Below, one piece after another: positions 44,366 through 52,833 of a stretch of 64,000 bases of DNA. This stretch comes from Bacillota bacterium (GTDB lineage Bacteria; Bacillota; Clostridia; Christensenellales; Aristaeellaceae). The notes under the pieces are model-generated. The model was not told the DNA's origin. It worked only from the letters and a program-made list of their open reading frames with translations, and searched no databases. The stretch covers positions 15,379 to 79,378 of the forward strand of contig JAEZHM010000055.1 of NCBI GenBank assembly GCA_023416585.1, in the 5' to 3' direction. Each line of letters opens with the position of its first letter. The stretch's first letter is position 1. The position numbers were made by a program, and so were the translations under genes.

Positions 44366-45217
44366 CTAGGGTCTGCCTCCTTTCTCATAGAGTCCCTTCT
44401 CCTCCAGATACATCCGCGCATTAAGCGGCCAATCGGTTTGAATGATATCAAAGCCCTTCCTGGCCAGCCACCCCCATCCGTTATCCGGATCGCCGGTGAT
44501 GGAAACATCATCCGAATGCCCTGCACTCAATACACGTTTGTAATTGAAGACAATGCCGTTACCCCAGAGCAACAGGCCTCGGTCATGGATCATGCGTCTG
44601 TATTCATCCGTTGCTACCGGGCTGTTTTCCGTCTTGAATACCGTTTCAATTCCAACAAAATGGATGTTTCGCCTGGCAATCTCCTCAGATACCTTATCCT
44701 CTTCATTGATGATGACGATATAGGGGAGTTCGGGGGATATCTCTTCGATGACATCAAGATGCATGTTTTCCGCAGGCGTTTTGACAACAACCTGCGACAT
44801 AATGCCGTGCTTTTGAATTGCCTGAATGATATCACCGGGGTAAAGATCAAATTTATCCACATTGATGTAGCACTTGTTTTTGAGATAGGCGAAAGCTTCG
44901 TCCACTGTATTGACCTTGTTGTTTGTCGAAGCTCCATCCATGTTCACGTAACGCAGTTCTGAAATTTCCTTGTCAGTCATCTCGCGGAGCGGGGTCTCAC
45001 ATTTGAGCTGCACGCGCTCGCACCCTTCATGGAAGATATAGAGCGTGCCATCTTTGCTGCGCCCAACATCCAATTCAATCATATCGGCCTTTTGATATAG
45101 GGCCGCCCTGAAGGCATCCAGCGTATTGCACGGTATATTCCCGCCGCATACGCCTCGATGTGCCGTAAGGATCACGTGCTCCCGCGCTTCTGTTCCTAAG
45201 TCGAATTGACGCCTCAT
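44366..45217 (-). CDS. Glycerophosphodiester phosphodiesterase (cytoplasmic GDPD)
   Basis: A 283-residue GDPD enzyme that hydrolyses glycerophosphodiesters to glycerol-3-phosphate and an alcohol. Seen: HRG in ILTAHRGVCGGNIPCNTLDA, ADMIELDVGRSKDGTLYIFH with the metal-binding E-x-D and catalytic His, and CYINVDKFDLYP in place of the usual Glu/Lys strand. There is no signal peptide. ATG 45217 is picked because GGAGGG sits 5 bases upstream; an upstream in-frame ATG lies across the operator/promoter. First gene of the minus-strand operon, controlled by the sites at 45233-45285. Similar to UgpQ in being linked to an importer. Confidence 0.88.
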   Translation of the reverse strand: MRRQFDLGTEAREHVILTAHRGVCGGNIPCNTLDAFRAALYQKADMIELDVGRSKDGTLYIFHEGCERVQLKCETPLREMTDKEISELRYVNMDGASTNNKVNTVDEAFAYLKNKCYINVDKFDLYPGDIIQAIQKHGIMSQVVVKTPAENMHLDVIEEISPELPYIVIINEEDKVSEEIARRNIHFVGIETVFKTENSPVATDEYRRMIHDRGLLLWGNGIVFNYKRVLSAGHSDDVSITGDPDNGWGWLARKGFDIIQTDWPLNARMYLEEKGLYEKGGRP

Positions 45218-45232
45218 TTTTGCCCTCCGGAA

Positions 45233-45246
45233 TTGATTCGTATCAA
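45233..45246. promoter_or_regulatory. LacI-type operator candidate O1
   Basis: TTGATTCGTATCAA: 5-base perfect arms TTGAT/ATCAA around a central CG, the form typical of LacI-family operators. It lies between the minus-strand -10 box and the GDPD start, a blocking position. Confidence 0.6.
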
Positions 45247-45256
45247 TCTTCATCAA

Positions 45257-45285
45257 ATATTAGCATGCCAAATTTCACGTGTCAA
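45257..45285 (-). promoter_or_regulatory. Promoter of the GDPD/importer operon
   Basis: Minus strand TTGACA (45285-45280), 17 bases, TAATAT (45262-45257; four of six). The operator O1 follows at about +1 to +25. Confidence 0.65.
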
Positions 45286-45312
45286 GCTTTATTTTTATTA
45301 TTTTAACCAAAT

Positions 45313-45326
45313 TTGACGAGGATCAA
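45313..45326. promoter_or_regulatory. LacI-type operator candidate O2
   Basis: TTGACGAGGATCAA shares TTGA....ATCAA with O1 and lies between the two divergent promoters, upstream of the regulator's -35 box. Confidence 0.45.
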
Positions 45327-45344
45327 TTTGCTGGGAGGATTACA

Positions 45345-45373
45345 TTGACGTTTTTGATTTTGTAATTTATAAT
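45345..45373 (+). promoter_or_regulatory. Promoter of the LacI/SBP fusion gene
   Basis: TTGACG (45345-45350), 17 bases, TATAAT (45368-45373); leader 30 nt to the start codon. Confidence 0.85.
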
Positions 45374-45405
45374 GAAAAAAGTCAAAACGTAAGGAGAATG
45401 AGGGA

Positions 45406-47592
45406 ATGGCGACCTTTAAGGACATCGCGGAATTAGCCGGCGTATCCTATGGCACCGTATCAAACGTTTTGAACGGCCGCGGGAATGTGACAAGCGACAA
45501 GATCCTGCGCGTCCATCAAGCCGCGGCAAAACTTGGATACACGCTGAATCAAGGCGCGCAGCTTCTGCGCAAAGGCAATTCCAACCTATTGGCTATCATG
45601 GTGCCAAATATCAGTGACAGGCAATACTGCGATTTTTACATCAGCTTCCGCAATTATGCCGAAAGCATGGGATATCGTACATCCCTGTACCTTCATGATG
45701 GCAGTGAACGCCGGGAAGCCTCTCTTGTAACCGAGATCCGCTCCGCTTTGGCTGCCGGCATTGCAAGCATCAGTGCGATTACCGGCCGGGACAATCCATA
45801 CGAGCAGACAGGCTTTACGCCTTCCGAAGTTCTCTTTGCAGAGCAGCGGCCTTTTATTGGTTATGATTATGTGGGTTTTGATTACCTGAAACTGGGCCGG
45901 GAGATGGGGCGCTGCGCCCGTGATTATCATCAGGTCGCGCTTTTGACCGACAGAGCAAAAAACTATGTCACCCAGAACATCGTCAAGGGATTCATGAGCG
46001 AAGCATCACAAAATCCCAATTGCCGCATACAGCACTATGAAAAAGAAGATTCAGTTCGGAGCGCTTCATTGGCGCTTGAAATACTTTCAACTTCACCGAC
46101 ACCTGATGCCATTTTTTCGGCAAACCTGAATCATGCGCAGATGCTTAAAAATGTCCGGGATAACTTTTTTGAACAGGAGGCCTTTCAGCTTTATACACTC
46201 TCCCCACTCTTCACTTTGCCGGAGAATGATTTCAAAAAATACGAATTGAACTACCGGCTGTTGGGCAAAGTTTCGGCCGAGCAGCTCATTAAACGTATCA
46301 CCGGGCAGCACGCTGCTAAGCCTCAGGAGCACATTCTTGCAAATACAAGCTTGCGCAATTGGACGCCCGGTCCTGTCCCTGAAACCGGCAGCCTTACCAT
46401 GATGACGCTGGACAGCCCAACAGCCTTGGTTGTAAGAAACATGGCACGCATGTATACGAAATATACCGGCGTGCGTGTAAAGGTTGCAGTCTTCCCCTAT
46501 GATGGTGTACATGAACTTTTGACAGGTATCAATCACGAGACCCCATTTGATATCATTCGTTTGGATGCAACATGGATGAACTGGTTCGCTCCCCGGATTT
46601 TTGAGCCGCTCAAGAACCTTGACAAGGATGTGGAGCAGCTTCAAAATGTCTTTTTGCCGGATTTGCTCCGGCGGTACGGGGGGCCGGCCGAAGAAATATA
46701 TGCTTTGCCTGAGACGCCCAGCGCACAGATGCTTTTCTATCGGAAAGATTTGTTTGAAGACAAAGCGATCCAGCGTCTTTATAAAGAAAAGATGCATGAG
46801 ACGCTGCGCCCTCCCCAATCCTTTTCAGAATATAACCGCATTGCCAGCTTCTTCACCCGCAGCTTACATACAGAATCACCCATTTCCTATGGGTCAACCC
46901 TTACACTGGGCAATACCGGCGTTGCGGCCACCGAATTCCTGGCCCGTTATTTTGCGCTGACAAAAGACCTGTTTGATGAGAAGGACCATATCCTTTTAAG
47001 CTCGGCTGCCGGTATCCAGGCTCTAAACGAGCTGGTTGAAAGCAGCGCCTACGCCAACCCGACCTTCAACAGCTGGTGGAGGGATACGGCCCGCACATAT
47101 GCTGAAGGCGATACCGCGATGACCGTCCTTTTCAGCAACTATGCGTCTGAAATGACAGGGAAAGGCTCCCGCATTCGCGGTAACATCGGCTTCTCCATGG
47201 TACCCGGCGCAAACCCTTTGTTTGGCGGCGGTTCCATCGGCATTTCCCGTTACAGCAAACATAAGGAACTGGCCTATCATTTCATCCGCTGGCTGTGCGG
47301 TGAGGAAGTCTCTACCGCAATGACTCTGCTGGGCAGCGTTTCACCTTGCCGCGAAACCTATGACAATTACCAGATCATTGATACATACCCTTGGCTGGCT
47401 ATGTCTCGGGAGTGTTTCGAAAGGTCCGACGCACACCGCCTGCCCCATGAAACAGCCAGTGGTTTTAATGAGCGGCAGTTTCTGGGGATTCTTGGCATAC
47501 AAGTAATCAACGCCATTAACCATACATGCGGCGTGCAGCAAGCACTTGAAAATGCAACCAGGCTTTATCAGGAGAGTATGGGACATAAATAA
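45406..47592 (+). CDS. LacI-family regulator fused to a solute-binding-protein domain
   Basis: A 728-residue cytoplasmic protein with three parts. Residues 1-50: LacI HTH (MATFKDIAELAGVSYGTVSN, then VLNGRG). About 58-300: a periplasmic-binding-protein type 1 sensor as in LacI (LLAIMVPNISDRQYCDFYIS, DAIFSANLNHAQML). About 325-728: a family 1 (MalE-like, type 2 fold) binding domain (ARMYTKYTGVRVKVAVFPYD, PFDIIRLDATWMNWF, ALPETPSAQMLFYRKDLFED, IGFSMVPGANPLFGGGSIGI, YHFIRWLCGEE). No signal peptide or membrane helix. AAGGAG lies 9 bases before the ATG. It probably represses the divergent importer/GDPD operon and may sense the same ligand through the C-terminal domain; this is inference. Confidence 0.9.
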   Translation: MATFKDIAELAGVSYGTVSNVLNGRGNVTSDKILRVHQAAAKLGYTLNQGAQLLRKGNSNLLAIMVPNISDRQYCDFYISFRNYAESMGYRTSLYLHDGSERREASLVTEIRSALAAGIASISAITGRDNPYEQTGFTPSEVLFAEQRPFIGYDYVGFDYLKLGREMGRCARDYHQVALLTDRAKNYVTQNIVKGFMSEASQNPNCRIQHYEKEDSVRSASLALEILSTSPTPDAIFSANLNHAQMLKNVRDNFFEQEAFQLYTLSPLFTLPENDFKKYELNYRLLGKVSAEQLIKRITGQHAAKPQEHILANTSLRNWTPGPVPETGSLTMMTLDSPTALVVRNMARMYTKYTGVRVKVAVFPYDGVHELLTGINHETPFDIIRLDATWMNWFAPRIFEPLKNLDKDVEQLQNVFLPDLLRRYGGPAEEIYALPETPSAQMLFYRKDLFEDKAIQRLYKEKMHETLRPPQSFSEYNRIASFFTRSLHTESPISYGSTLTLGNTGVAATEFLARYFALTKDLFDEKDHILLSSAAGIQALNELVESSAYANPTFNSWWRDTARTYAEGDTAMTVLFSNYASEMTGKGSRIRGNIGFSMVPGANPLFGGGSIGISRYSKHKELAYHFIRWLCGEEVSTAMTLLGSVSPCRETYDNYQIIDTYPWLAMSRECFERSDAHRLPHETASGFNERQFLGILGIQVINAINHTCGVQQALENATRLYQESMGHK

Positions 47593-47677
47593 GACCCCGT
47601 CACGAAGAACTCATTTGGGTCAATATGGTCATAATACATAACTTACAAACATGCTGCCGTACCGGCCGTAGAGTACC

Positions 47678-47905
47678 TTGCCGAAAGCTGTACTGCGGCA
47701 TCATTACGCCATGTTTGTCTATGCCATGCGTCTGTTCGTCCACAAGGAGCTTGATCTGTTTAAGGCCGCTTGCGGCGAGTTAAGAGAAAATATCGAACAG
47801 GACAAGGATTTGGCGCTTGCTAAGAAAAACCGGCTTCTTGGCGCGTTTGAGCTTTTGCAGAGCTTCGCGGAATTCAATGATGTGAAAAAGTTAAGGGGGG
47901 ACATC
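47678..47905 (+). pseudogene. Fragment of a MalT-like LuxR-family regulator
   Basis: About 75 codons: LRHHYAMFVYAMRLFVHKEL, CGELRENIEQDKDLALAKKN and LGAFELLQSFAEFNDVKKL. This helical-repeat segment resembles the central part of large ATP-dependent LuxR regulators of Clostridia. Neither the ATPase nor the HTH part is present, and after about residue 78 the frame runs into a GC-rich palindrome. Remnant of a gene lost by rearrangement. Confidence 0.5.
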
Positions 47906-47916
47906 GAAATCCCCCC
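47895..47916. terminator. GC-rich hairpin
   Basis: GGGGGGA/TCCCCCC with 8-nt loop. It could stop transcription from either the regulator or, on the minus strand, the ABC-F gene. Confidence 0.5.
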
Positions 47917-48047
47917 TACTCCTTCTTGCGTCCTCGTTTTCTCGTTTCAAGTTCATCTTTCAAGAAGTGTGACACGGCTTACCGGCTTTGCAGCAATATC
48001 CCCTTAAATTTCAACCCCAGTCCACCGTCCCCCGTACCCCCCGCGTT

Positions 48048-49862
48048 CTACTGGTTTTCCTTGATCTTCTCCGCCAACTCATTCAAGTACACCCACCGGT
48101 CCATCTTGAGCGCCAATTCCGCTTCGAGCCGCTCTTTTTCTTCAAGAAAGGGCATCAACCTTTCATAGTCGCTGGCATATTGAGTGATGCCGGCCTCGGC
48201 CTGCCTGAGCCTCTCCTCAAGATGCGCCATGTCATCATCGATGGCAGCGAATTCACGCTGCTCCGCGAACGTGAATTTTAGTTTGGTTTGCCTTTTTTCA
48301 GGGCGCGGCGGCTCGGCCGATTTTGGATTGCCGCTTTTGTTGGCTTTGCTGAACGCCGCTGTATCTGTATCGCCTGCATCTGCAATGCGCTTTTCCAGAT
48401 AATCGGAATAGCCGCCGGTATATTGACGTATTTCGCCGCCCTCCCGGAATTCGAAGATTGTATCCACAACTTTATCCAGGAAATACCGGTCATGGGATAT
48501 GGCGATGACTGCGCCGTTAAAGTCTTCCAGGTAATCCTCAAGAACGGTCAAGGTAGTCGTATCCAAGTCATTCGTAGGCTCATCCAGCAATAGAATATTG
48601 GGCGCGCCCATCAGGATGCGCAGCAGGAACAGCCGGCGCTTTTCACCGCCGGAGAGCTTGCTTACAGGCGTCCATTGCACACTGGATGGAAACAAAAACC
48701 GCTCCAGCATCTTCGCCGCGGAAACCGTGCCCTCGTTTGTTTCGATTTGATCTGATTCTTCGCGGATATAGTCGATCACGCGCATGGAATTAGGGGGCGT
48801 ATCCCATACCTGGGAGACATAGCCGATTTTTACGGTTTCGCCGAGCACCACAGTACCGGAATCCGGCTTAAGCGCTCCTGCAATCATCTTCATCAGGGTA
48901 GTTTTACCGCAGCCATTTCTGCCGATGATTCCGATGCGCGCATCTCGAAGCAACACGTGCGAAAAATCCTTGACGATACAGCGGTCACCATAGGATTTGG
49001 TGATATGGTTTATTTCGATGGTCTTTTTGCCCAGCCTGGAAGATATGGAATCCATGATAAGCGCTGCTTCCGGTGCGGCAGGCGTTACGTCTTGCAAAGA
49101 TTCGAAGCGCTCGATGCGGGATTTGGCTTTCGTGCTGCGCGCCCTTGCGCCGCGCTGTATCCACTCCAGCTCGCGCCTAAACAGGCTGCGGTTCTTGCGC
49201 TGGGTGGCAGCCTCCATATCCTCGCGCTGAGCCTTCTGCATAAGGAACTGTGAGTAGTTTCCATTATAAGAATATAGGGAACCTTCATCGATTTCGACGA
49301 TACGACTGGTCACGCGGTCCAGGAAATAGCGGTCATGGGTGACCATAACGATGGCGCCTTTATAACGCTTTAAATAGGCCTCCAGCCATGCCACCATGTC
49401 GCTGTCCAGGTGGTTGGTGGGCTCGTCCAAAATCAGCAGCTCGCTGGGGCTCATCAGTGCGCGCGCAATCGCAACACGCTTTTTTTCGCCCTCGGACATG
49501 GCGCCGGTGTCCATGTCAAAATCCGTAAAACCCAGCTTGGTTAAGATGGTTTTAGCTTCGTATTCCGAACCGCTTGGTGTCTTGACATCTGGGTGCTTAA
49601 GTACAATGGAAAGCAAGGATGCGCCTTTGTCGAATACAGGGTTTTGCTGCAAATACGCAATACGGGCACTGGAAGCCTTGCTGATCGCGCCTTTATCCGG
49701 CGAGGTTAGCCCGGCAAGGAGATTGAGTAGCGTGGTTTTGCCCGTGCCGTTAACACCGACGATACCGACTTTATCGGTGTCGCTTACATATAGTGACACA
49801 TCCTGCAAAAGCGCTTTTTCAGAAAAGCTTTTACTGATCTTTTCAGCAGATAATAGAACCAA
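48048..49862 (-). CDS. ABC-F family ATPase (Uup-like)
   Basis: A 604-residue soluble protein with two ABC domains, the interdomain linker of ABC-F translation factors and a C-terminal coiled coil (about 520-604; DDMAHLEERLRQAEAGITQY) as in Uup. Domain 1: Walker A GVNGTGKTTLL, signature MSEGEKKRVAIARAL, Walker B LLILDEPTNHLD. Domain 2: GRNGCGKTTLM, KLSGGEKRRLF, ILLLDEPTNDLD. The first signature has SEGE instead of SGGE. Start is TTG 49862 with GAGGTG just upstream. ABC-F proteins act on the ribosome (E-site factors or antibiotic protection); with the Uup-like tail a housekeeping role is more likely. Confidence 0.93.
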   Translation of the reverse strand: MVLLSAEKISKSFSEKALLQDVSLYVSDTDKVGIVGVNGTGKTTLLNLLAGLTSPDKGAISKASSARIAYLQQNPVFDKGASLLSIVLKHPDVKTPSGSEYEAKTILTKLGFTDFDMDTGAMSEGEKKRVAIARALMSPSELLILDEPTNHLDSDMVAWLEAYLKRYKGAIVMVTHDRYFLDRVTSRIVEIDEGSLYSYNGNYSQFLMQKAQREDMEAATQRKNRSLFRRELEWIQRGARARSTKAKSRIERFESLQDVTPAAPEAALIMDSISSRLGKKTIEINHITKSYGDRCIVKDFSHVLLRDARIGIIGRNGCGKTTLMKMIAGALKPDSGTVVLGETVKIGYVSQVWDTPPNSMRVIDYIREESDQIETNEGTVSAAKMLERFLFPSSVQWTPVSKLSGGEKRRLFLLRILMGAPNILLLDEPTNDLDTTTLTVLEDYLEDFNGAVIAISHDRYFLDKVVDTIFEFREGGEIRQYTGGYSDYLEKRIADAGDTDTAAFSKANKSGNPKSAEPPRPEKRQTKLKFTFAEQREFAAIDDDMAHLEERLRQAEAGITQYASDYERLMPFLEEKERLEAELALKMDRWVYLNELAEKIKENQ

Positions 49863-50183
49863 AATACACCTCGTAATGTTTATGATTTTAATAGAGTAAT
49901 TTTAGCACAGAAATGACAGGTTTGAAAGGAACATACGCAAATGCATCTGGTTTTGATACAACCGACCCAGTCCACAAATGACCAGCCCTGTACTCTTTCA
50001 CGAAAAAAACTATGCAATATCGTTATTTTCAGGTGCTGAATAATAAATCCACGCATGTCCAAGACGGCATTCTTCCATATGTATGTATGGTCGGAGGCGT
50101 GGCAAAACTGCGGCTGGGGCACGATCATCTATCTGGCGGTGCTGTCGGACGTTATCAACATAGGGTCGTATACCAAATAAAAA

Positions 50184-50215
50184 GGCTGCAGGTTAAAATC
50201 CTGTCGCCTCAACCA
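50184..50215 (+). other. tRNA 3'-end fragment
   Basis: GGCTGCAGGTTAAAATC, then CTGTCGCCTCAACCA: T-arm and 3' acceptor strand with CCA, 5 mismatches to the fragment at 22944-22975. No 5' half. Probably an integration scar or decayed tRNA gene. Nothing else was recognised between 49863 and the repeat at 50418. Confidence 0.6.
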
Positions 50216-50220
50216 TCAAG

Positions 50221-50256
50221 AAAGCCATGTAACACAAGCGTAATATGGCTTTTTGT
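50221..50256 (+). terminator. Terminator after the tRNA fragment
   Basis: AAAGCCAT/ATGGCTTT (50221-50228, 50245-50252) and a TTTTT run, as expected behind a tRNA gene. Confidence 0.7.
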
Positions 50257-50417
50257 TATCTGTTCATTTTTATGGTTTTTGCCTCGCGGGCCTCTGTGAC
50301 ATGTTTATTTTCTTCCGGACGGGAACTAGGCCAGGTTGCAAAGGAACAGCCCAAAGGCCCTACAGATGTTTGGACATAGCAATTACCACCATCATAACTC
50401 TAAACCGGGCAATATGA

Positions 50418-50537
50418 CATGGCGGACATAATGATTCCATGTACGGTGGACAAGGCTTGTTATTGCTTTGAGCTTGCTCTTTAGCGTTCATTGCTATAAA
50501 ATAACATTTGAATTGAGCGGCATGATAAACAGGAAAT
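50418..50537 (+). repeat. Copy 1 of a 120-bp direct repeat (pstS tail plus spacer)
   Basis: CATGGCGGACATAATGATTC ... TTTGAGCTTGCTCTT ... AACAGGAA. It matches 56731-56850 with scattered differences. The 5' part is the end of a pstS-like reading frame seen in the second copy. Confidence 0.7.
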
Positions 50538-50583
50538 TAACGGTTGTATTTGAACTGCGGACTATTCATATTAGCGGGGTATC

Positions 50584-51057
50584 ATGATGGAATACAGGCT
50601 AGCCGACAGCCAAGACACAGGCAGACTTGCAGAACTGCGTTGGGTGCACAAAAACGAGGATGAGCCTCTCGACGAGGGTGCGCCTTTCGATGCCGCTGGA
50701 CGGGAAGGCTATATCCGCACTTGCTCGGATTTTTTGAAACAAGCGTTACAGGAGGAGTTTTCTTGCTGGGTGGCCGTGGAAAACAAAGTTATTGTGTCGC
50801 ACATCTATGTAGCTAAAGTCAGAAAAGTTCCGAAACCCGGCAAATTGGACGGAGTATGGGGCTATGTGACAGCGGTCTATACGGTACCGGAGTATAGAAA
50901 TAAGGGCATCGGAAGTGCTTTAATGGATAAAGTTAAAACTTGGAGCCGTGAGAAAGGCCTTGAGCATTTGATTGTCTGGCCCAGCGAGCCGAGCGTACCT
51001 TTCTATGAACGCGCGGGATTTAGCGGCGAGACGGACGTGCTGGAATTGCCGTTGTAG
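50584..51057 (+). CDS. GNAT-family N-acetyltransferase
   Basis: A 157-residue acetyl-CoA-dependent acyltransferase. Seen: VYTVPEYRNKGIGSALMDKV with the acetyl-CoA pyrophosphate loop R-x-x-G-I-G (about residue 112), and FYERAGFSGETDVLEL near the C-terminus. Starts at 50584 or 50587; the ribosome binding site is weak (GCGGGG). Substrate unknown; GNATs acylate amines on antibiotics, proteins or metabolites. It is followed by a second, unrelated-length GNAT. Confidence 0.87.
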   Translation: MMEYRLADSQDTGRLAELRWVHKNEDEPLDEGAPFDAAGREGYIRTCSDFLKQALQEEFSCWVAVENKVIVSHIYVAKVRKVPKPGKLDGVWGYVTAVYTVPEYRNKGIGSALMDKVKTWSREKGLEHLIVWPSEPSVPFYERAGFSGETDVLELPL

Positions 51058-51171
51058 GCGGCAAATTCATCTGACGTTATACACAGCAGTATAGGTATAA
51101 CATGCAGTTGAAAATTCCTATTTGTCGAGTGATTTTGTATTCCGGGTTAATTATATTCGTGGAGGTAACGC

Positions 51172-51762
51172 ATGGAAATTGAAGTTCGCAAATTGACACC
51201 CGATCTTGCGGAAGAGTATGTACACTTTTTTGATGTAACACCCCACGACATCAATATAGATGAAAACAAATGTTATTGCGTAATCTGGCGCAGCGATGAT
51301 TCCTATAGCGGCGATGGCGACCACTGGTTTCCATCACGTGAGGAAAGAAGGGATCATGCTATCCAATTTGTCAAGGCAGGCAGCCTACAGGGTTATCTTG
51401 CCTACCGCGGCGATGAAATCGTGGGATGGTGCAATGTCAACGCGGATTGTCAGCTCGGTGTCAATCATCTGCGCTCTTATTGGCCAATAGAGGAATACCA
51501 TGCGGATATCAAGATAAAATCCATATTTTGCTTTGTGATCGCGCCGGAGGTGCAGAGATTGGGCGTAGCCACACAATTGTTGGAGCGCGTCTGCCAGGAT
51601 GCCGCCGCCGATGGTTTTGACTTTGTCGAGGCCTATGTAAACAAGAAATTCACGGATGTAGCTCATGAGTTTAGAGGGCCTCTGGCGATGTATGAAAAAT
51701 GCGGGTTTTGTATGGGCGCGGAGCAAGATGGCAGAGTAGTTGTGCGAAAGGCCTTGAAATAA
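51172..51762 (+). CDS. GNAT-family N-acetyltransferase
   Basis: A 196-residue protein with GNAT features: YLAYRGDEIVGWCNVNA, FCFVIAPEVQRLGVATQLLE with the loop Q-R-x-G-V-A, and AMYEKCGFCMGAEQDGRVVV. GTGGAGG precedes the ATG. It is larger than the upstream GNAT and not obviously a recent duplicate. The spacer before it contains AAATTCCTATTTG (51112-51124), a motif repeated three more times nearby. Confidence 0.85.
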   Translation: MEIEVRKLTPDLAEEYVHFFDVTPHDINIDENKCYCVIWRSDDSYSGDGDHWFPSREERRDHAIQFVKAGSLQGYLAYRGDEIVGWCNVNADCQLGVNHLRSYWPIEEYHADIKIKSIFCFVIAPEVQRLGVATQLLERVCQDAAADGFDFVEAYVNKKFTDVAHEFRGPLAMYEKCGFCMGAEQDGRVVVRKALK

Positions 51763-51912
51763 TAACCAGATATACTACGCAATTGCGAAAGCATATATAA
51801 GCATAACATGAAGCTGACAAATTCCGATTTGGCGGGGCGTAACTGTATTAGGTGGCAAGAAACGCTTCCAAAAGCCTTCTTCTCAAGCAAGCGTTGACTA
51901 AAGCGCCAACGT

Positions 51913-51991
51913 GTCATTCTGAGGGGGTGCAGTGACCGAAGAATCTTTGTACAGCAAAGGGCTCAAGATTCTTCCCTTCGCTCAGAATGAC
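51913..51991. repeat. Nested palindrome of the 'CTCAGAATGAC' type
   Basis: Outer arms GTCATTCTGAG/CTCAGAATGAC and inner arms GAAGAATCTT/AAGATTCTTC with a short loop; 79 bp in all. This widespread small palindrome class is noncoding. The remaining part of 51763-52232 holds no gene. Confidence 0.75.
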
Positions 51992-52232
51992 ATATCTCCG
52001 AATAATTCAGTGCTTACTCAAGGGGAAGGATTTTGGTTGGGTTATCTCATCATACTATGTAAATAGCAACCTAAATATTGCTTTTTCTTACCTGGACCGT
52101 AGTGCCAAAATTCCAATTTGATGTGCGTAGTCAGTATGGGGTGATGCCCGCATCGCCCTGATTAGCAATATCGATATAGACATGAAAAAGATGCTCTTGT
52201 CCAGACGGCAATAATTAGAGAGGGACAAGCAT

Positions 52233-52822
52233 ATGAATGATAGAAATAGCGACATGCCATATCGAAAACAAATGCATCTGAAAGGGTACGATTACTCGCA
52301 GGCGGGATATTACTTTGTGACAATATGTACCCTCCATCGGCGCGAAACGCTGGGAAGCATCGTAGGGGGTGATGTGAGTATCTCCCCGTCGGTTCTTTTG
52401 AGTGAAATTGGGATAATCACCGAGAAGTACATCAACAATATCGATACAAAACATGAGAATGCACACGTTGATAAATATGTCATCATGCCGAATCACATAT
52501 TTATGATCATTGCATTGAAAAATGGGGCGATATGGGCATCGCCCCCTACGGATGGGATGGCGGGCACAGCGCCCCGTACGGATGGGAAACCCCGTGGTCC
52601 TCCATAGGGGGCGATGCCCACATCGCCCTGATCAACAATATCGATACAAAACATGAGAATGCATACGTTGATAAATATGTCATCATACCCAATCACATAC
52701 ATATGATCATTGCATTGAAAAATGGGGCGATGTGGGCATCGCCCCCTACGGATGGGATGGCGGGCGCAGCGCGCCTTACGCACGATCATTTGGCCATTGC
52801 CACATATTTCAAGGGTGGCTGA
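52233..52822 (+). pseudogene. REP-associated transposase broken by an internal duplication
   Basis: The N-terminal part (MNDRNSDMPYRKQMHLKGYD, QAGYYFVTICTLHRRETLG, VDKYVIMPNHIFMII) is a Y1/HUH transposase of a different subgroup from the 28945 gene; MPNHI keeps one His but the second has become Phe. The coding region then enters a 150-bp duplication with 200-bp period (52431-52580 and 52631-52780). The second copy, read in another frame, restores NHIHMIIALKNGA with the intact H-x-H, but no C-terminal Tyr domain follows. AGAGGGACAAGC precedes the ATG. Not functional as it stands. Confidence 0.75.
52431..52780. repeat. 150-bp direct repeat with internal palindromes
   Basis: Units at 52431-52580 and 52631-52780 start ATCAACAATATCGATACAAA and end in CCTACGGATGGGATGGCGGG. 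Palindromes GGGGCGAT/ATCGCCCC (52524-52545, 52724-52745) and GGGCGATG/CATCGCCC (52608-52627) lie at the joints. A third partial start is at 52138-52176. The same palindromic core is at 828-954. Confidence 0.85.
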
Positions 52823-52833
52823 AGGTTGCCCTT

